The notes beneath the pieces were generated by a model. It ran no database searches, was not told where the DNA came from, and saw nothing but the letters and a program-made list of their open reading frames with translations. DNA of 64,000 nt from Fictibacillus fluitans (lineage in GTDB: Bacteria; Bacillota; Bacilli; Bacillales; Fictibacillaceae), in NCBI RefSeq assembly GCF_030418125.1, contig NZ_JAUHTR010000001.1, positions 248,001 through 312,000 of the forward strand, in the 5' to 3' direction. Both the position numbers and the translations under genes were made by a program. Position 1 is the stretch's first letter; each line of letters starts with the position of its first letter. Shown one piece after another: positions 61,623 through 64,000 of the stretch.

Positions 61623-62423
61623 TTAATGAAGAATTATATTATCTTTTTGTTGCGGATTATATTCCAAATCAATCTGTATAAACTCATCCAGATTTCTCAG
61701 AAAATACGTTTTATCATATATGTCTTTGTTTTTTAAATAGGAAGCATGGCTCGGCTTTAACCCTATAACATAGCAGACGACTCCGACCAGGTTCAGACTG
61801 TGAATGAGTTCTTTAAGTGATGTCAGTCCATCGGTTGTGAGTTTGCCTAAATTGCTGAAATCGAAGAACACTATGCTGAATTCACCTTTATGAGCCGCGT
61901 TTGTCAGCGATAAATGGTTTTCCTGGATAAGCTGTGGTGACAGTTCACCAGTAAGCGGCACTAAACCAGCATGCTCCGATAAGCGGATAAAGTTAGCCGA
62001 CAGTTCCAATACACGTTTTAATGATTGTTCAAGCTGCTCTTTTTGTTCCAGCAATTCGAAGTCGGTTTCAGCCAGCCTTTTGCACTGCTGCTCCACTTTG
62101 CTTTCCAATGCTTTAAGTTTTCCTGTCTGCTCAATACAAACCAGGTGGCCGACACCGTCGTCCCAGTTAATAGAACAACTGAAAAGGGAATAGGGCGAAT
62201 TTAACGTTTGAAGGACTAGTTCTATTTCATGTGTCAGTTTTTCGGAAACAAGAAGGAAAATGGCTTTCTCCCTGCTTTCCAGATCCACCAGATCCAAAAA
62301 GTTTTCTTTGGTGGTGAACGTTTCACACGATTTATCAGAGCGGGACAAAATATTCAATTGCTCGTCAATCTCAAAATACGGTATTGGCATATGTTTAATG
62401 CTGGAGCCAAGTATATTTTTCAT
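61623..62423 (-). CDS. RsbR-like stressosome protein with PAS-like sensor
   Basis: 266 residues from the ATG at 62423 (AGGAGG six bases upstream; tandem ATG). The N-terminal part (about 10-105) looks PAS-like: IPYFEIDEQLNILSRSDKSCE then FSCSINWDDGVGHLVCIEQ. A coiled coil (LESKVEQQCKRLAETDFELLEQKEQLEQ, about 108-135) connects to a C-terminal STAS domain with LSEHAGLVPLTGEL and KLTTDGLTSLKELI, where the Thr pair is at the RsbR phosphosite region. It differs from the globin-like N-domain of B. subtilis RsbRA, so it may sense another signal. It is paired with RsbS but no kinase. Confidence 0.8.
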   Translation of the reverse strand: MKNILGSSIKHMPIPYFEIDEQLNILSRSDKSCETFTTKENFLDLVDLESREKAIFLLVSEKLTHEIELVLQTLNSPYSLFSCSINWDDGVGHLVCIEQTGKLKALESKVEQQCKRLAETDFELLEQKEQLEQSLKRVLELSANFIRLSEHAGLVPLTGELSPQLIQENHLSLTNAAHKGEFSIVFFDFSNLGKLTTDGLTSLKELIHSLNLVGVVCYVIGLKPSHASYLKNKDIYDKTYFLRNLDEFIQIDLEYNPQQKDNIILH

Positions 62424-62465
62424 CATGCACCTCCTAGTCCTTCAAATTTGTAAAAAGGGTATGAA

Positions 62466-62500
62466 AAAAGCGCGGAATGTTGTGCGCTGTTCCCCGCTGC
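62466..62500 (-). terminator. Leader terminator/attenuator before the RsbR-like gene
   Basis: On the minus strand GCGGGGAA pairs with TTCCGCGC (one mismatch), and AGCGC with GCGCT as an alternative, both followed by TTTTTT. It lies between the promoter at 62539-62567 and the RsbR-like start, about 40 bases before its ribosome-binding site, with no upstream gene to terminate. Confidence 0.55.
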
Positions 62501-62538
62501 AAGTCTGTATAACATTTTAATAATAAACTTATACATAA

Positions 62539-62567
62539 ATTATATCACAAATAGTCGTTCTTTTCAA
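62539..62567 (-). promoter_or_regulatory. Strong sigma-A promoter of the RsbR-like leader
   Basis: On the minus strand -35 TTGAAA (62567-62562) and a perfect -10 TATAAT (62544-62539) are spaced by exactly 17 bases. Transcription would begin near 62532 and give a leader of about 110 bases. Confidence 0.75.
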
Positions 62568-62690
62568 TATAATTCCTACGTTTATCCCTTCTAAAACATA
62601 CAATTCTGACCTGAGCAATATGGTTTAAATCTCATTGATTTTAGTATAAAATAATTAATGGTATAAATTAAATATTCAGGAGTTGATTTG

Positions 62691-63947
62691 ATGGGGATGA
62701 CAGCAAATGCTCTTCCGAAAAAAACGGAGGCTGTCCCAAATAAAAGTAAGAATGGTTTAGGCTTGCCACAGCGAAAGATAGTAATTGCTGCTATCGTTGC
62801 TGCGGTGATCCTTAGTATATTTGCGATCAAGATCGGCGGAATGGAGCAGGGACTTCTGCTTTGGCTGGGACTTCTGCTTGGATTTACGCTCTTTCATGCA
62901 AGGTTTGGTTTTACATCTGCCTTCAGAAGGTTTATGGCAGTCGGCAATGGTGAAGCGATCCGGGCACACATGCTGATGCTTGCTGTAGCCAGCACGTTAT
63001 TCGCTATCATATTTTCCTTAAATACTACGCTGTTCGGCGGCCAGCCTGCTGGAAATGTGTCACCAGTCGGCACAAGCCTCATTGTAGGGGCTTTTCTATT
63101 TGGTATTGGCATGCAGCTTGGCGGAGGCTGTGCTTCAGGAACACTGTACGCAGTCGGCGGCGGACGATCAGAAATGTTTTTAACATTATTTGCTTTTATC
63201 GCAGGCTCTGTTTTAGGCGCATGGCATTATGGATTTTGGATGAATGATACACCATCCTTTCAGGCATTTTCACTTATTAAAGACAGCGGCCTTGGGCTCT
63301 TTGGCGGCTGGGTGCTGCAAATGATTATACTTGGTGCCATCACTATGCTGACCATTGTCGTTGAGAAGCGGAGACGTTCTCCGAAATTGGCAGCACTTCC
63401 TACAGCTTCCGGCTGGAAACGAATCTTTTTGGGTTCTTGGCCGCTTATGGCCGCAGCCGTTGTACTTGCGGTTTTGAATGCAGCAACTCTTTATGTAAAA
63501 GGATCTCCATGGGGAATCACCTCAGGATTTACTTTGTGGGGTTCAAAAGCAGCGATGGCCCTTGGAATTGATGTGACACAATGGAGCTATTGGGCTGGAG
63601 AAAAAGCAGCTCCTCTTCATCAGTCCGTATTTACAGATGCTACCTCAGTGATGAACTTCGGAGTGATTGTTGGTGCTCTTTTGGCTTCCACATTGGGCGG
63701 ACTCTTTGTAATGAAAAGAATTCCGATGAAGCGTGCGATGGCCGCCATTATTGGTGGTTTACTGATGGGTTATGGTGCACGGCTCGCATTCGGCTGTAAC
63801 ATTGGTGCTTATTTCAGCGGGATTGCCTCCTTCAGCCTTCACGGGTATGTATGGGGAATCATGGCTATGCTTGGCACCTACACAGCATTGTATTTGAGGC
63901 CATTGTTCGGAATGTCGGTTCCTAAATCCACTGATCATTTTTGCTAA
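62691..63947 (+). CDS. YeeE/YedE-family sulfur-compound transporter
   Basis: 418 residues from the ATG at 62691, eight bases after AGGAG. About ten hydrophobic segments are arranged in two halves. Each half has the conserved Cys block: GIGMQLGGGCASGTLYAVGGG near 140 and ARLAFGCNIGAYFSGIAS near 365; HARFGFTSAFRRF near 68 is a third family mark. YeeE (TsuA) takes up thiosulfate through such Cys residues, so transport of thiosulfate or a related sulfur species is likely. A TusA-like gene often follows; the window ends before this can be seen. Confidence 0.88.
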   Translation: MGMTANALPKKTEAVPNKSKNGLGLPQRKIVIAAIVAAVILSIFAIKIGGMEQGLLLWLGLLLGFTLFHARFGFTSAFRRFMAVGNGEAIRAHMLMLAVASTLFAIIFSLNTTLFGGQPAGNVSPVGTSLIVGAFLFGIGMQLGGGCASGTLYAVGGGRSEMFLTLFAFIAGSVLGAWHYGFWMNDTPSFQAFSLIKDSGLGLFGGWVLQMIILGAITMLTIVVEKRRRSPKLAALPTASGWKRIFLGSWPLMAAAVVLAVLNAATLYVKGSPWGITSGFTLWGSKAAMALGIDVTQWSYWAGEKAAPLHQSVFTDATSVMNFGVIVGALLASTLGGLFVMKRIPMKRAMAAIIGGLLMGYGARLAFGCNIGAYFSGIASFSLHGYVWGIMAMLGTYTALYLRPLFGMSVPKSTDHFC

Positions 63948-63956
63948 ACCAAATTA

Positions 63957-63995
63957 AAGGACGCTTTTAATTTAAAAAGGCGTTCTTTTTTTTGC
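63957..63995 (+). terminator. Terminator of the YeeE/YedE gene
   Basis: GGACGCTTTTAA pairs with TTTAAAAAGGCGTTC, followed by eight T at the window end. Confidence 0.7.
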
Positions 63996-64000
63996 ATTTT

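Overview
The window looks like a chromosomal segment of a spore-forming, low-to-moderate GC member of the Bacillaceae (Bacillus, Fictibacillus or a close genus; I cannot fix the genus). The evidence is direct. It holds an alpha/beta-type small acid-soluble spore protein, SpoIIP, a CdaS-type sporulation diadenylate cyclase, a GltC/gltAB divergon with a recognisable GltC box, a perfect GlnR/TnrA box, a CcpA cre site, a proline T-box leader, YhfH, YisB and YrhD/YrhE homologues, and strong AGGAGG ribosome-binding sites throughout. No rRNA, tRNA, CRISPR array or prophage was seen.

Layout. 1-6.3 kb: methyltransferase (cut by the window edge), a DinB protein, a secreted GH3 beta-N-acetylglucosaminidase under cre control, small unknowns, CdaS and a DHA2-type drug exporter. 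6.5-9.3 kb: a decayed LigD polymerase-domain gene divergent from an intact stand-alone LigD-type ligase, then a small ORF and an internally deleted IS3-family element that sits inside an old terminator hairpin. 9.4-13.3 kb: a Cys-rich three-repeat Ig-like protein and a YibE/YibF membrane pair. 13.5-24.4 kb: proBA behind a proline T-box, an Amt transporter with an unknown coiled-coil partner behind a GlnR/TnrA box, a YagE-like aldolase, a second DinB protein, SpoIIP, an HNH protein, YeeN and a glycine-oxidase-like FAD enzyme.

24.4-37.9 kb is the centrepiece: one 13-gene, 13.4-kb unidirectional acyl-CoA catabolic operon. It carries two acyl-CoA ligases, two acyl-CoA dehydrogenases, two SDRs, two enoyl-CoA hydratases, a 3-hydroxyacyl-CoA dehydrogenase, a thioesterase, an ACAD10/11-type kinase, a ComB-family phosphatase and a TetR regulator. 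A single promoter with a palindromic operator lies at its head. The kinase plus an ACAD11-like dehydrogenase suggests breakdown of 4-hydroxy (or gamma-keto) acids by a phosphorylation route; the ComB phosphatase is unexplained.

38-49.5 kb: reductases, GrpB-like protein, SASP, SpeD, glutaminase, YitT, CatE-like dioxygenase with a DUF24/CatR-type box, an alcohol dehydrogenase preceded by a decayed Bacillus intergenic repeat, a lamin-tail-domain protein, an old-yellow-enzyme homologue, a CAP-domain lipoprotein and PpaC. 49.8-57.3 kb: YhfH, gltD, gltB, gltC and a 34-residue ORF. 57.5-63.9 kb: YrhD-formate dehydrogenase, an orphan RsbR/RsbS stressosome pair with a possible attenuated leader, and a YeeE/YedE sulfur transporter.

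Nitrogen themes recur: Amt under GlnR/TnrA, glutamate synthase under GltC, glutaminase, and proline synthesis from glutamate. All functional calls are from sequence reading only; no database search was run.
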